From assembly GCA_030590275.1 (NCBI GenBank), contig JAUUYV010000002.1, forward strand, positions 1-15,852: a DNA stretch of 15,852 nucleotides. Reading direction: 5' to 3'. The notes beneath the pieces are model-generated. The model was not told the origin of the DNA. It saw only the letters and a list, made by a program, of their open reading frames with translations, and searched no databases. Of this stretch, positions 1-7,834 are shown in pieces. Position 1 is the stretch's first letter. Each line of letters starts with the position of its first letter. Origin of the DNA: Porticoccaceae bacterium (GTDB lineage: Bacteria; Pseudomonadota; Gammaproteobacteria; Pseudomonadales; Porticoccaceae). The translations under genes were made by a program, and so were the position numbers.

Positions 1-540
1 CACCACACCTATGAGTTGCCCGTTGTCACCACCAATTGCTCAAACAATTACGGCCCCTATCAATTTCCAGAAAAACTCATCCCGCTGATCATTCATAACG
101 CATTGGCGGGCCAGGCCCTTCCTATCTATGGTGATGGTACTAATATTCGCGACTGGCTCTATGTAAGTGATCATTGCTCTGCCATCAGGCGAGTACTCGA
201 AGCTGGAACACCCGGTGAAATCTACAATATTGGCGGTATCAACGAGAAAACCAACCTTGAAGTAGTAACGACCCTCTGTGCTCTTCTGGATGAACTAAGA
301 CCTCGGCCGGACAATATCTCCTACGCCTCACAAATCACTTACGTCAAAGATCGCGCCGGACACGACCAGCGCTATGCTATTGATGCTGGCAAGATCGAAC
401 GTGATCTCAAATGGCGTCCAGTCCACTCTTTCGAGTCTGGCATTCGCAAAACAGTACAGTGGTATCTGGACAATCAAACCTGGGTAAACAACGTCACTAG
501 CGGCGAATACCAAAACTGGATTGGACAACAATACGAATGA
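1..540 (+). CDS. rfbB: dTDP-glucose 4,6-dehydratase, C-terminal half (cut by the window edge)
   Basis: This enzyme (RmlB) converts dTDP-glucose to dTDP-4-keto-6-deoxyglucose, the second step of dTDP-L-rhamnose synthesis in the cytoplasm. The frame is open from base 1 and gives 179 residues, about half of the usual 350-360. Visible family motifs are [19 protein letters not shown] and [16 protein letters not shown], both part of the sugar-nucleotide pocket of this short-chain dehydrogenase group. The NAD-binding GxxGxxG and the catalytic YxxxK lie before the window. An ATG at 11 is out of frame and the TTG at 16 is internal, so neither is a start. The stop TGA overlaps the ATG of rfbD (ATGA), which suggests translational coupling. 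The identity is secure from the motifs and from the rfbD-A-C genes that follow. Confidence 0.95.
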   Translation, partial: HHTYELPVVTTNCSNNYGPYQFPEKLIPLIIHNALAGQALPIYGDGTNIRDWLYVSDHCSAIRRVLEAGTPGEIYNIGGINEKTNLEVVTTLCALLDELRPRPDNISYASQITYVKDRAGHDQRYAIDAGKIERDLKWRPVHSFESGIRKTVQWYLDNQTWVNNVTSGEYQNWIGQQYE

Positions 541-1439
541 AGATCCTTCTGCTGGGTGCTAACGGCCAGGTTGGCTGGGAACTACAGCGCTCGCTGGCTC
601 CTCTCAGTCGGCTCAAGGCCTGCGACAGGCAATCGGCTAACCTGGAAGATTTTGATCAACTTCAAACCACCCTTCGTGAATTTTCGCCCGATATCATTGT
701 TAATGCCGCCGCCTACACCGCTGTGGATAAGGCAGAATCCGAAGCCGACAGAGCTCACCGCATCAATACTGAAGCGGTGAGCCTGATAGCAGACCAGGCA
801 AAACGCCTCAACGCCTGGTTGATCCACTACTCCACCGACTATATTTTCGATGGCAGTAAATCAGGGCCTTATACGGAAGCCGACCGGCCCAATCCCTTGT
901 CTGTATATGGCACCAGCAAACTCCGGGGAGAGGAAGCCATAGTTAAGAGCGGCTGCAAACACCTTATTTTTCGCACCAGCTGGGTCTTTGCCCGTCGCGG
1001 CGCTAACTTTGTAAAAACCATGTTGCGACTTGCCCGTGAGCGAGATCAACTCAGAGTGGTGTCGGACCAATTCGGCGCACCGACCAGTGCAGAACTCATT
1101 GCAGACATAACCAGCCTCTGCCTCTATCGCCTTACTCAAGACAATGTCTTTGCTGAACAAGCCGCTGGCATATACCACCTTACTCCGACCGGCGAAACCA
1201 GCTGGCATGGCTTCGCTAAGTACGTGGTCAGCGAGGCACAGGCTCTCGGTATAACCTTGCGAGTTACGCCAGAATGCATCGAGCCTATTGCTGCCGACGA
1301 ATATCCGGTATCTGCCACGCGTCCAGAAAACTCGCGACTCGACACACAAAAACTAACGGATGCCTTTGGCGTTTACCTGCCACAGTGGCAAACTCACGTA
1401 AAAAGATTAGTCACCGAACTAGCTACCCAGGAAACTTGA
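537..1439 (+). CDS. rfbD: dTDP-4-dehydrorhamnose reductase
   Basis: RmlD carries out the last step of dTDP-L-rhamnose synthesis, the NAD(P)H-dependent reduction of dTDP-4-keto-L-rhamnose. The 300-residue product has the usual family length. It opens with the Rossmann motif [16 protein letters not shown] (residues 1-16). It then shows [12 protein letters not shown] near 56-67, STDYIFDG at 99-106 with the catalytic T100, and the YxxxK pair Y124 and K128 in [11 protein letters not shown]. The ATG is shared with the rfbB stop (ATGA), and the TGA at 1437-1439 shares its last base with the rfbA ATG, so rfbB-D-A are packed without gaps. No truncation or missing catalytic residue is seen. Confidence 0.96.
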   Translation: MKILLLGANGQVGWELQRSLAPLSRLKACDRQSANLEDFDQLQTTLREFSPDIIVNAAAYTAVDKAESEADRAHRINTEAVSLIADQAKRLNAWLIHYSTDYIFDGSKSGPYTEADRPNPLSVYGTSKLRGEEAIVKSGCKHLIFRTSWVFARRGANFVKTMLRLARERDQLRVVSDQFGAPTSAELIADITSLCLYRLTQDNVFAEQAAGIYHLTPTGETSWHGFAKYVVSEAQALGITLRVTPECIEPIAADEYPVSATRPENSRLDTQKLTDAFGVYLPQWQTHVKRLVTELATQET

Positions 1440-2320
1440 TGAATCGCAAAGGCATAATTCTGGCAGGAGGCTCCGGCACCCGACTTTATCCTTCTACCAA
1501 GGTGATCTCCAAGCAATTGCTGCCGGTATTCGATAAACCTATGGTCTACTACCCCTTGTCGACGCTCATGTTAGCGGGGATAAGAGAACTATTATTAATA
1601 TCGACACCCCGTGACATTTCCAGCTATCAAGACTTGCTCGGTGACGGCTCCCAGTGGGGTTTAGATATTCAATATGCAGTACAGCCATCGCCAGATGGCC
1701 TCGCCCAGGCATTCATCATTGGCGAAGATTTCTTAAACGGCTCTCCATCTGCTCTGGTGCTGGGGGATAATATTTTCTATGGTCACTCACTCGACTCACT
1801 GCTTAAATCGGCCGATCAACGTTGCCAGGGCGCAACAATTTTCGCCTACCATGTCCAGGATCCCGAGCGCTACGGCGTAGCCGAATTTGACCAGAATGGA
1901 CAGGTCACCGGCCTGGAAGAAAAACCTGTCGCCCCCAAATCAAATCACGCCGTCACTGGCCTCTATTTTTATGACGACAAAGTGGTTGAGTACGCCAAGC
2001 AAATAACTCCCTCACCGCGGGGAGAATTGGAAATCACTGACCTCAACCTCCTCTATCTGGAACAGGGGGCTTTGTCGGTAGAACTGATGGGAAGAGGCTA
2101 TGCCTGGCTAGACACAGGCACCCACGAAAGCCTGCTCGAAGCCCACCAGTTTGTCCAAACTATTGAGCACCGGCAGGGCTTGAAAATCGCCTGCCCAGAG
2201 GAAATTGCTTTCCACCAACAATGGATTGATGAGACCACTATGGAGAAATTAGCCGAACCCATGCTTAAAAATAGTTATGGGAAGTACTTAATGCAGGTAT
2301 TAAAACAGGGCCCCTTATAG
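1439..2320 (+). CDS. rfbA: Glucose-1-phosphate thymidylyltransferase
   Basis: RmlA joins dTTP and glucose-1-phosphate to give dTDP-glucose, the committed and normally feedback-inhibited first step of dTDP-rhamnose synthesis. I start it at the ATG at 1439 ([18 protein letters not shown]), which gives 293 residues, matches family length, has an AGGA seven bases upstream and overlaps the rfbD stop. The frame stays open back to 1274, but that extension runs over rfbD and has no family similarity. The nucleotide-binding loop is GGSGTRL (10-16), followed by [12 protein letters not shown] (24-35). D110 in VLGDNIFYG and D225 in AWLDTG match the metal-binding aspartates of characterised RmlA. EEKP at 160-163 contacts the sugar nucleotide. 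The stop TAG shares its G with the GTG start of rfbC. Confidence 0.96.
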   Translation: MNRKGIILAGGSGTRLYPSTKVISKQLLPVFDKPMVYYPLSTLMLAGIRELLLISTPRDISSYQDLLGDGSQWGLDIQYAVQPSPDGLAQAFIIGEDFLNGSPSALVLGDNIFYGHSLDSLLKSADQRCQGATIFAYHVQDPERYGVAEFDQNGQVTGLEEKPVAPKSNHAVTGLYFYDDKVVEYAKQITPSPRGELEITDLNLLYLEQGALSVELMGRGYAWLDTGTHESLLEAHQFVQTIEHRQGLKIACPEEIAFHQQWIDETTMEKLAEPMLKNSYGKYLMQVLKQGPL

Positions 2321-2868
2321 TGAAGTTCACAGCCCTCGCCATTCCCGACGTTATCCTCATCGAGCCCAAAGTATTTGGTGATGAGCGCGGTTTTTTTTAT
2401 GAAAGCTTTAATCAAAAAGACTTTGAAGACGCGACCGGACTAAGTCCAGACTTTGTTCAGGATAACCATTCAAAATCAGTTAAAGGTGTGCTACGTGGCC
2501 TGCACTATCAGCTACCACCCAAAGCTCAGGGGAAATTAGTCCGTGTAGCAGAGGGCGAAGTGTTCGATGTTGCCGTGGATATCCGCGAAAATTCCCCCAC
2601 CTATGGCCAATGGATTGGTGAAACCCTTTCTGCTGAAAACAAAAAACAGCTATGGATTCCCGAGGGTTTTGCTCACGGCTTTTTAACGCTATCCGAAACC
2701 GCTGAGTTTCTTTACAAAACAAGTGATTACTACGAACCCGAATACGAGCGCAGCATAATTTGGAATGATGAGGAAATAGCAATACAGTGGCCTGCTAACA
2801 TAGTGCCTCAATTGTCTGGTAAAGACCTGATTGCATCCCCGCTAAAACAGGCCGAGAGGTTCCTATAA
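2320..2868 (+). CDS. rfbC: dTDP-4-dehydrorhamnose 3,5-epimerase
   Basis: RmlC epimerises C3 and C5 of dTDP-4-keto-6-deoxyglucose to give the L-rhamno form. The product is a 182-residue cupin, the usual size. It starts with GTG at 2320, overlapping the rfbA stop by one base. Conserved active-site positions are present: R59 and H62 in LRGLHYQ, K72 in GKLVRV, and Y132 in LYKTSDYY. The turn RGFFYESF (23-30) is encoded partly by an eight-T run near 2391-2398. This gene completes rfbBDAC, so the pathway from glucose-1-phosphate to dTDP-L-rhamnose is encoded in one run. The next gene begins 68 bases later, so it may share the transcript but is not overlapped. Confidence 0.96.
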   Translation: MKFTALAIPDVILIEPKVFGDERGFFYESFNQKDFEDATGLSPDFVQDNHSKSVKGVLRGLHYQLPPKAQGKLVRVAEGEVFDVAVDIRENSPTYGQWIGETLSAENKKQLWIPEGFAHGFLTLSETAEFLYKTSDYYEPEYERSIIWNDEEIAIQWPANIVPQLSGKDLIASPLKQAERFL

Positions 2869-2936
2869 AATGGTGGCCGCCAACACCAAGAGACAGGTTC
2901 GCAGAAAAAAACGGTCTAACGGGCAATATTCCGCAC

Positions 2937-3650
2937 ATGAATAGTGAACCTATACCAGCCGTATTCATGCACATTCAAAAAACCGCCGGCACATCCATCG
3001 TTGATCTGGCCTGGAAACATTATGGCTATAGCACTATTAGCCATGGGGATTATGTCGACCACAAGCCCGAGGCGTTCAAAGACAAACAGTTTGTTTCGGG
3101 GCATTTCGGTTATGATTTCGCTCGATATTTTATGCCAACCCGATATTCATTTACCTTTTTGAGAGACCCTGTGGAGCGCATCTTATCTTTCTATTTCTTT
3201 TGTCGCTCCAGAGATCCCAATGAATTACCGATCTATCGGGCAGCCTGCGAACTGGAACTCGATCAATTCCTGGATGCTGGAACCAAAGACCCATTGATAA
3301 TGGATCGTATATGGAATGGTCAGACCTGGCGACTAGCACGGGGTTGCCCAAATGGCCAGAACCAGGCGGTAAATGATCTGGACTTAGAAGACCTGCTTAA
3401 GCTCGCGGTGAGCCATTTACATGACTTTTCGCACATTGGTTTTACTGAATCCTTTGATACGGATCGAGATGTTATTCTGAAGGCGCTCGGCATCGATATC
3501 CCCGAACACGAAACCCGATCTAACGTCACTGCAGGGCGGCCACAAAAAGAGGACTTACCTGCAAATACACTGAAACTCGTGGAAGCTTTAACTGAGCTCG
3601 ATAAGGAGCTTTTCAAGACCGCGCTAGCCACTCGCAAACCAAACCCATAA
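2937..3650 (+). CDS. Sulfotransferase family protein (first of two paralogs)
   Basis: This is predicted to move a sulfate group from PAPS to a carbohydrate acceptor. The 237-residue protein has the two cofactor signatures of the Sulfotransfer_2-like group. The 5'-phosphosulfate loop is HIQKTAGTS at 12-20 (many relatives have HIPKTAGTS), and the 3'-phosphate site is FLRDPVERILSFY at 74-86, with R76 and S84 the expected contacts. FVSGHFGY (52-59) is also typical. There is no signal peptide or membrane segment, so it probably acts in the cytoplasm on lipid-linked or nucleotide-linked sugar. ATG 2937 is the first start that leaves the motif at the usual distance from the N terminus; its ribosome site is weak. 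The acceptor cannot be told from sequence. The gene at 6156 is a close paralog, nearly 70 percent identical over the first 90 residues by eye. Confidence 0.85.
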   Translation: MNSEPIPAVFMHIQKTAGTSIVDLAWKHYGYSTISHGDYVDHKPEAFKDKQFVSGHFGYDFARYFMPTRYSFTFLRDPVERILSFYFFCRSRDPNELPIYRAACELELDQFLDAGTKDPLIMDRIWNGQTWRLARGCPNGQNQAVNDLDLEDLLKLAVSHLHDFSHIGFTESFDTDRDVILKALGIDIPEHETRSNVTAGRPQKEDLPANTLKLVEALTELDKELFKTALATRKPNP

Positions 3651-3709
3651 GTGACAGCCCTTGGATCAATTATACTGACACTCGTTTAACCACATTTAAA
3701 GGCACTAAT

Positions 3710-4867
3710 TTGGAAAGCAACATTCACCAACCAATAGCACTCCCAGTCATCACGATTGGCGACGAGCTTATTGTTAGCTCTCCCGATAACGGCGGACTAA
3801 GCTATATTGCCGGTGACCAGGTAACGGTAATCGACTGGCATGCCACAACGGGACTCTTCGTTGATGAATCCCAATTAATTTGGGGCTACCAGGAAAATGG
3901 GGGCCGCCATGTCAATGTAATCAAGGCTGGAAAATATTCACAGGTAGAACTTTCAAAATCAGCTCTCGATATTCACGATATTCTTATCCATGATCAGCAT
4001 TTGTATATAGTCACCACCGACAATAACTCTGTCATTCAACTAGATGACACTTTTAATATAGCCGATTCCTGGCAGCTACCAGGGGAGCATGACTCAGCAC
4101 ATATCAACAGCGTTGCCTATTACGGAGGTCATTTGATAGCCTCCATATTCGGCCACTTTGAAAAACATCGTGGCTACAAGGGTGACACCTTAGGCAAGGG
4201 ACAAGTAATAGATCTGGTTTCAGGAAAAACATGTATCGATGGTTTATCTCAACCCCATTCCCTGACCGTTGTCGACAACCAACTTTACCTGTGTAGCTCT
4301 GAAGATATGGCCTTGCACATTTATGACGGCTACAAACTAGACAGGAAGATTTCGCTGCCAGGCTATGCCAGGGGCATCTGCGTTGGCAAAGACCATATCT
4401 ATGTCGGCATCAGTATCTCTCGAAATATTGATCCAGATAAACGCGGCGGCCATAAAGGATCAATTGTCGTTATCGAAAAACAGTCACTGCTACCGGTTGG
4501 CATGGTTCAAATACCCTTTCGCGAGATCTACGATATTAGACTCGTTCATAATTATCGAAATTTCATGGCTGTGGTTAAACAAAGTCAGGTAAACGTAGAT
4601 ACACGTATTTCAGAGCTTTTGAAAACACTTGACCTTCGCAACGAATCTGTCGAACAACTTCAGGCCGGAATAAAAAATTACGAAGCCGGAATAAAAGAAT
4701 ACCAAGCCGCTAACGTTCAACTTCAGGCCAGCATTAAAAAATACCAAGCCGCTAACGTTCAACTTCAGGCAGAATACCAGGCCGTTTTATTATCCCGATC
4801 ATGGCGCGTCACCAAACCACTTCGTTATATTGAACAGCTATCAAAACCAGACGACGAAAAATCCTAA
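3710..4867 (+). CDS. Propeller-like protein with coiled-coil tail and SRSWRxTxPLR C-terminal motif
   Basis: The function is unknown. The 385-residue product has no signal peptide or membrane segment. Residues 1-290 are rich in short beta-strand blades (for example DILIHDQHLYIVTTDNNSV, HSLTVVDNQLYLCSSED and GICVGKDHIYVGISIS). They resemble the TIGR03032/DUF4915-type propeller proteins, though I would not insist on that family. Residues of about 300-355 form a coiled coil with near-exact repeats. The end, SRSWRVTKPLRYIEQL, is a tail seen at the C terminus of many bacterial surface-glycan glycosyltransferases after a coiled coil, so the protein may dock on the same assembly complex. The start is TTG at 3710, preceded by AAAGG at 3698-3702 with seven bases between; no ATG fits upstream in frame. 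It lies between a sulfotransferase and a WbsX-like gene on the same strand. Confidence 0.7.
   Translation: MESNIHQPIALPVITIGDELIVSSPDNGGLSYIAGDQVTVIDWHATTGLFVDESQLIWGYQENGGRHVNVIKAGKYSQVELSKSALDIHDILIHDQHLYIVTTDNNSVIQLDDTFNIADSWQLPGEHDSAHINSVAYYGGHLIASIFGHFEKHRGYKGDTLGKGQVIDLVSGKTCIDGLSQPHSLTVVDNQLYLCSSEDMALHIYDGYKLDRKISLPGYARGICVGKDHIYVGISISRNIDPDKRGGHKGSIVVIEKQSLLPVGMVQIPFREIYDIRLVHNYRNFMAVVKQSQVNVDTRISELLKTLDLRNESVEQLQAGIKNYEAGIKEYQAANVQLQASIKKYQAANVQLQAEYQAVLLSRSWRVTKPLRYIEQLSKPDDEKS
4698..4770 (+). repeat. 31-bp perfect direct repeat inside the coiled coil (42-bp period)
   Basis: Positions 4698-4728 and 4740-4770 are identical over 31 bases, with a period of 42 bases, that is 14 residues or two heptads. 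The repeated peptide is YQAANVQLQA. A shorter repeat (GCCGGAATAAAA at 4664 and 4685, period 21 bases) lies just upstream, so the whole coiled coil looks built by heptad-phased duplication. Identity at the third codon positions points to a recent event. Confidence 0.95.
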
Positions 4868-4903
4868 ATTGAAATACAAGCAATATCACGGATAACACCT
4901 TAT

Positions 4904-6163
4904 ATGACCACGATAGATAAGCCGCTTACCTCAGCCCCCGGCGCAAAGAATTGTAATGCAGCGAAACTAATCGCCATCTATTTTCCGCAACTACACCCGA
5001 TCCCAGAAAACGATGAATGGTGGGGCGAAGGCTTTACTGACTGGAACAATGTCAAAACAGCAGAACCATTATTCGAAGGCCACTACCAACCAAGGGTTCC
5101 TCTAAATAAAAACTATTACAACCAATCAGAACTAGACACGGTTCGCTCCCAGGTAGAATTGGCAAAACGATATGGTGTATACGGCTTCTGCCATTATCAT
5201 TACTGGTTTGATGGCAAACAGCTACTCGAAACCCCAACCAACTTAATGCTCGAAAACAAAGATATCAATTTTCCTTTCTGCCTATCCTGGGCTAATGAAA
5301 CCTGGTCCAGGCGCTGGGATGGACGCGATCACCACATACTCATCCAGCAGACTCATCCACCTGAAAAAGAACGATGGGCACTGCATTTCGATTATCTAAT
5401 AAAGGCATGGGAAGACGAGCGCGCCATCAAGGTAGATGGTAAACCCGTATTTGTGATTTACCGACCACAGAACATTCCTGAAGTTGGACAGATGCTCGAT
5501 TTCTGGAAAGAAAAGGCGGTTAAAAGGGGGTTAAAGGGCCTTTATTTTATGATTCAAAAACAGAGTGAATTCCATCCCCGGGACCATCTAAAACACTTCG
5601 ATGGGGTGTTCCAGTTCCAGCCTACTGAGAGCGTGCATTCTCCCGAATTTGACAACCCCCACCTAAAAAATTCTATTTGGCGTCGAAAATTAGGGCGTCA
5701 CCTCCCATTTACTGTTAAAGAATATATTCATCGCATCGAAAACAGATTAAGCCATAACAAAAAATCCCATACCTTCCATGATTACAACGATACCTGGGAC
5801 AATATTGCCAAAATACGCAGTGAACCAGAGATAAGCACCTACCCTGGAGCCTTTATTGACTGGGACAACACTCCAAGATACAAGGAGCGGGCTATCATCT
5901 TTAAAAATGCCTCGCCAGAAAACTTTGAGAAAGGCTTTAGCCAATTAGTTAAATCACTACCCGAGCGTAAACTACCAGAAAACTTTATATTTCTAAATGC
6001 CTGGAATGAATGGGCAGAAGGTGCTTATCTTGAGCCAGATGAACGTTACAGGTATGCCTACCTGGAAGCCATAAAGGCCGTGCTGGACGCCGCCAACGAA
6101 ACGACGGACACTAACGACCTGGCTAACAACTTCCCATCTAGATCGGGTATAGAAAATGCCTAG
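4904..6163 (+). CDS. WbsX / glycoside hydrolase family 99-like protein
   Basis: This belongs to the WbsX-like (GH99-like) proteins found in O-antigen and capsule clusters. They are usually predicted to be glycan-active, either a glycosyltransferase or a hydrolase, but their biochemistry is poorly known. The 419-residue product has the family landmarks in order: AIYFPQLHPIPENDEWWGEG (24-43) then FTDW, FCHYHYWFDGK (95-105), LSWANETWSRRWDG (127-140), and NAWNEWAEGAYLEPD (365-379), whose carboxylates are candidates for catalysis by analogy with GH99. There is no signal peptide, so it probably acts in the cytoplasm, which favours glycan assembly over extracellular breakdown. ATG 4904 follows a weak GGA. 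Its 3' end overlaps the next gene by 8 bases, which suggests coupled translation with the second sulfotransferase. Confidence 0.88.
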   Translation: MTTIDKPLTSAPGAKNCNAAKLIAIYFPQLHPIPENDEWWGEGFTDWNNVKTAEPLFEGHYQPRVPLNKNYYNQSELDTVRSQVELAKRYGVYGFCHYHYWFDGKQLLETPTNLMLENKDINFPFCLSWANETWSRRWDGRDHHILIQQTHPPEKERWALHFDYLIKAWEDERAIKVDGKPVFVIYRPQNIPEVGQMLDFWKEKAVKRGLKGLYFMIQKQSEFHPRDHLKHFDGVFQFQPTESVHSPEFDNPHLKNSIWRRKLGRHLPFTVKEYIHRIENRLSHNKKSHTFHDYNDTWDNIAKIRSEPEISTYPGAFIDWDNTPRYKERAIIFKNASPENFEKGFSQLVKSLPERKLPENFIFLNAWNEWAEGAYLEPDERYRYAYLEAIKAVLDAANETTDTNDLANNFPSRSGIENA

Positions 6164-6938
6164 AAAAGCACTATTTTTACATATCCAGAAAACTGCCGGC
6201 ACCTCCGTCGTTAACCTGGCCATGAAACACTATCGTAAAAGCATGATTCATCATGGTGACCACGTCGGTCATCAACCAGAAGAATACCTGGGCACACAAT
6301 TCGTGTCCGGTCACTTTGGCTATGAATTCGCCCAGACCCTGATGACGGACCGGTATTGTTTTACATTTCTCCGGGACCCCGTAGAGAGAGTCCTGTCATT
6401 TTATTATTTTTGTAGAAGTCAGGATCCAAAACTATTCCCCATGTACAAATATGCGCAGGAGACCACTCTTGACGATTTTTTACAGGCCGGTTTTGATGAC
6501 CCTTTTGTTGAGCCACGCATATGGAATAATCAAGTTTGGCAGCTGGCCTGCGGCTACTCCAACACCAAACGCCGTTCACCTGATAGCTTCGAACCTGACG
6601 AACTACTCGGCCTGGCGATAGAACATCTGGAAGCGTTTAACCATATCGGTTTCACCGAAACCTTTGCGGGCGATCAGCAGATTATTTTAAACGCTCTGAA
6701 CCTTCCCGCTAGACGTTCAGAAGTGGTCGCCAATGCTAACCCTAAACGCAAAGAAGTAGCGGATATGCCGGAGCGTACATTAGCTTTGCTGCATGAGCTC
6801 ACCGAGCTTGACCGCAAGCTTTATCAGCACGCATGGAGTCGGCGTAAAATAACTCTGCCAGGTACACATAACAAAGCTCGACCTCCGACTCTGGCGATCA
6901 AAATCACTCGATCTCTGAGAAGACGGCTGAATTTCTGA
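6156..6938 (+). CDS. Sulfotransferase family protein (second paralog)
   Basis: This predicted PAPS-dependent sulfotransferase has 260 residues and is a paralog of the protein at 2937-3650. The cofactor motifs are HIQKTAGTS at 9-17 and FLRDPVERVLSFY at 71-83 (R73, S81), with FVSGHFGY at 49-56. Similarity to the first copy is highest over residues 5-90 and falls to scattered blocks (DRIWN/EPRIWN, HIGFTE, LTELD) beyond that; overall I estimate about half identical by eye. The acceptor-side differences suggest that the two copies sulfate different positions or sugars, which is inference. A basic tail of about 25 residues (ending RSLRRRLNF) is absent from the first copy. ATG 6156 lies inside the end of the WbsX-like gene. 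It is the last plus-strand gene of the block; no terminator for it is evident before 7064. Confidence 0.86.
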   Translation: MPRKALFLHIQKTAGTSVVNLAMKHYRKSMIHHGDHVGHQPEEYLGTQFVSGHFGYEFAQTLMTDRYCFTFLRDPVERVLSFYYFCRSQDPKLFPMYKYAQETTLDDFLQAGFDDPFVEPRIWNNQVWQLACGYSNTKRRSPDSFEPDELLGLAIEHLEAFNHIGFTETFAGDQQIILNALNLPARRSEVVANANPKRKEVADMPERTLALLHELTELDRKLYQHAWSRRKITLPGTHNKARPPTLAIKITRSLRRRLNF

Positions 6939-7064
6939 AGCTAACGTCTAGCAATGCTGATTGATACATACTCAGAGCGAGCCAATAGCTACCTTACGTG
7001 GCGGACAAACAGGCTTTTTGGACTGGCCCAGCTAAAATAGGCGCGGCCTCTTAACTCGCATTTC

Positions 7065-7105
7065 AATAAAAATACCTACCCAACCATCAAAGCCAAGGTA
7101 GGTAT
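7065..7105 (-). terminator. Intrinsic terminator downstream of the 7141-7659 gene
   Basis: A 9-bp perfect stem (ATACCTACC at 7072-7080 with GGTAGGTAT at 7097-7105) closes a 16-base loop. Read on the minus strand, the stem is followed by TTTTATTG, the layout of a rho-independent terminator. It lies 35 bases after the stop of the minus-strand gene. Read on the plus strand there is no T run, so it is not an obvious end for the sulfotransferase transcript. Confidence 0.7.
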
Positions 7106-7140
7106 AATGATGATTATAGCCGGAGGGGGAATCGTTCCTA

Positions 7141-7659
7141 CTAAAGCACAAAATCAGGCGTTACCCAGATAGCTTTTAATATAACTCCACCACCATTCCA
7201 TGGCGGGAGCTTACAAGCCACCGAAAACATACTAACACCAGAATCATCAGCGCTATAATCAACCCACTCAAATAGGTCAGCGCCTCCTGCAGGTATTACC
7301 AATGTAATGGGGGATGCCGCTATGGTTGGACCAATATACTCTCTCAATCCACATGTGACTTCCTGATTAACGCCAGATGTATTAGCAATAGTAACTAATA
7401 CATTATAATTATTATTTTCAAAGGTTCGCTGCAAAGAGCAAGTCACCCAAATGGGTTCGTCACCGAGGTTAAACATGCCGTTGGGGTGGGCATACACAGA
7501 ATCGACCCACCGCGGATGGATTGGAGAGCAGTTTTGTGGGCCCATCCCTATCACGCCAAGGTCGGCCCGGCTATTAACCGACAGCATCGTCAGGGTTACC
7601 GCTACTAACATAGAGGTAACAAGACCTGTCAGCTTCCATTTACTAATGTTTTTATTCAT
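7141..7659 (-). CDS. Secreted four-cysteine protein, copy 1 of 3 (function unknown)
   Basis: I do not recognise a named function. The 172-residue product has a clear Sec signal peptide (basic start, hydrophobic core 9-28, likely cleavage after SRA at 32), so the mature part is about 140 residues outside the cytoplasm. Four cysteines lie at 44, 74, 103 and 149 with the motifs QNCSPIHPRW, NLGDEPIWVTCS, CGLREY and ACKLPP. They fit two disulfides in a beta-rich domain, which is inference. The proteins at 8783-9286 and 10014-10517 share these motifs and almost the same spacing. ATG 7659 has AAGGA eight bases upstream. Its layout recalls the widespread uncharacterised secreted proteins with a CxP start and four cysteines in marine proteobacteria, but I cannot confirm kinship. 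Confidence 0.85.
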   Translation of the reverse strand: MNKNISKWKLTGLVTSMLVAVTLTMLSVNSRADLGVIGMGPQNCSPIHPRWVDSVYAHPNGMFNLGDEPIWVTCSLQRTFENNNYNVLVTIANTSGVNQEVTCGLREYIGPTIAASPITLVIPAGGADLFEWVDYSADDSGVSMFSVACKLPPWNGGGVILKAIWVTPDFVL

Positions 7660-7834
7660 TTTATTGTCCTTTTACTTTTCGGTTGAGTACGTAATTGTCG
7701 CAATAAGGTGTAAAGCCTCAAACTTTGCAATTTGACCAACATAAGCATTGATCCCGGGGCAGCATAAAGTAAGCAACTGAAAGGTGAGTGTGTTATTTTT
7801 CAAGCCGATAAGCAGTATCGCCTGGTAGCGCCCG

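Noticed and set aside
1274..1438. Longer start for rfbA inside rfbD
   Set aside because: It would overlap rfbD by 166 bases and adds residues with no similarity to RmlA; ATG 1439 fits family length and ribosome site.
2391..2398. Eight-T run in rfbC as a phase-variation switch
   Set aside because: It encodes the conserved RGFFYES turn, and a single homopolymer of this length inside an intact gene is weak evidence for slippage control.
2870..2944. Short reading frame (24 codons) between rfbC and the first sulfotransferase
   Set aside because: Its basic peptide resembles nothing I know, it has no clear ribosome site, and it overlaps the sulfotransferase start. A coupling leader is possible but unsupported.
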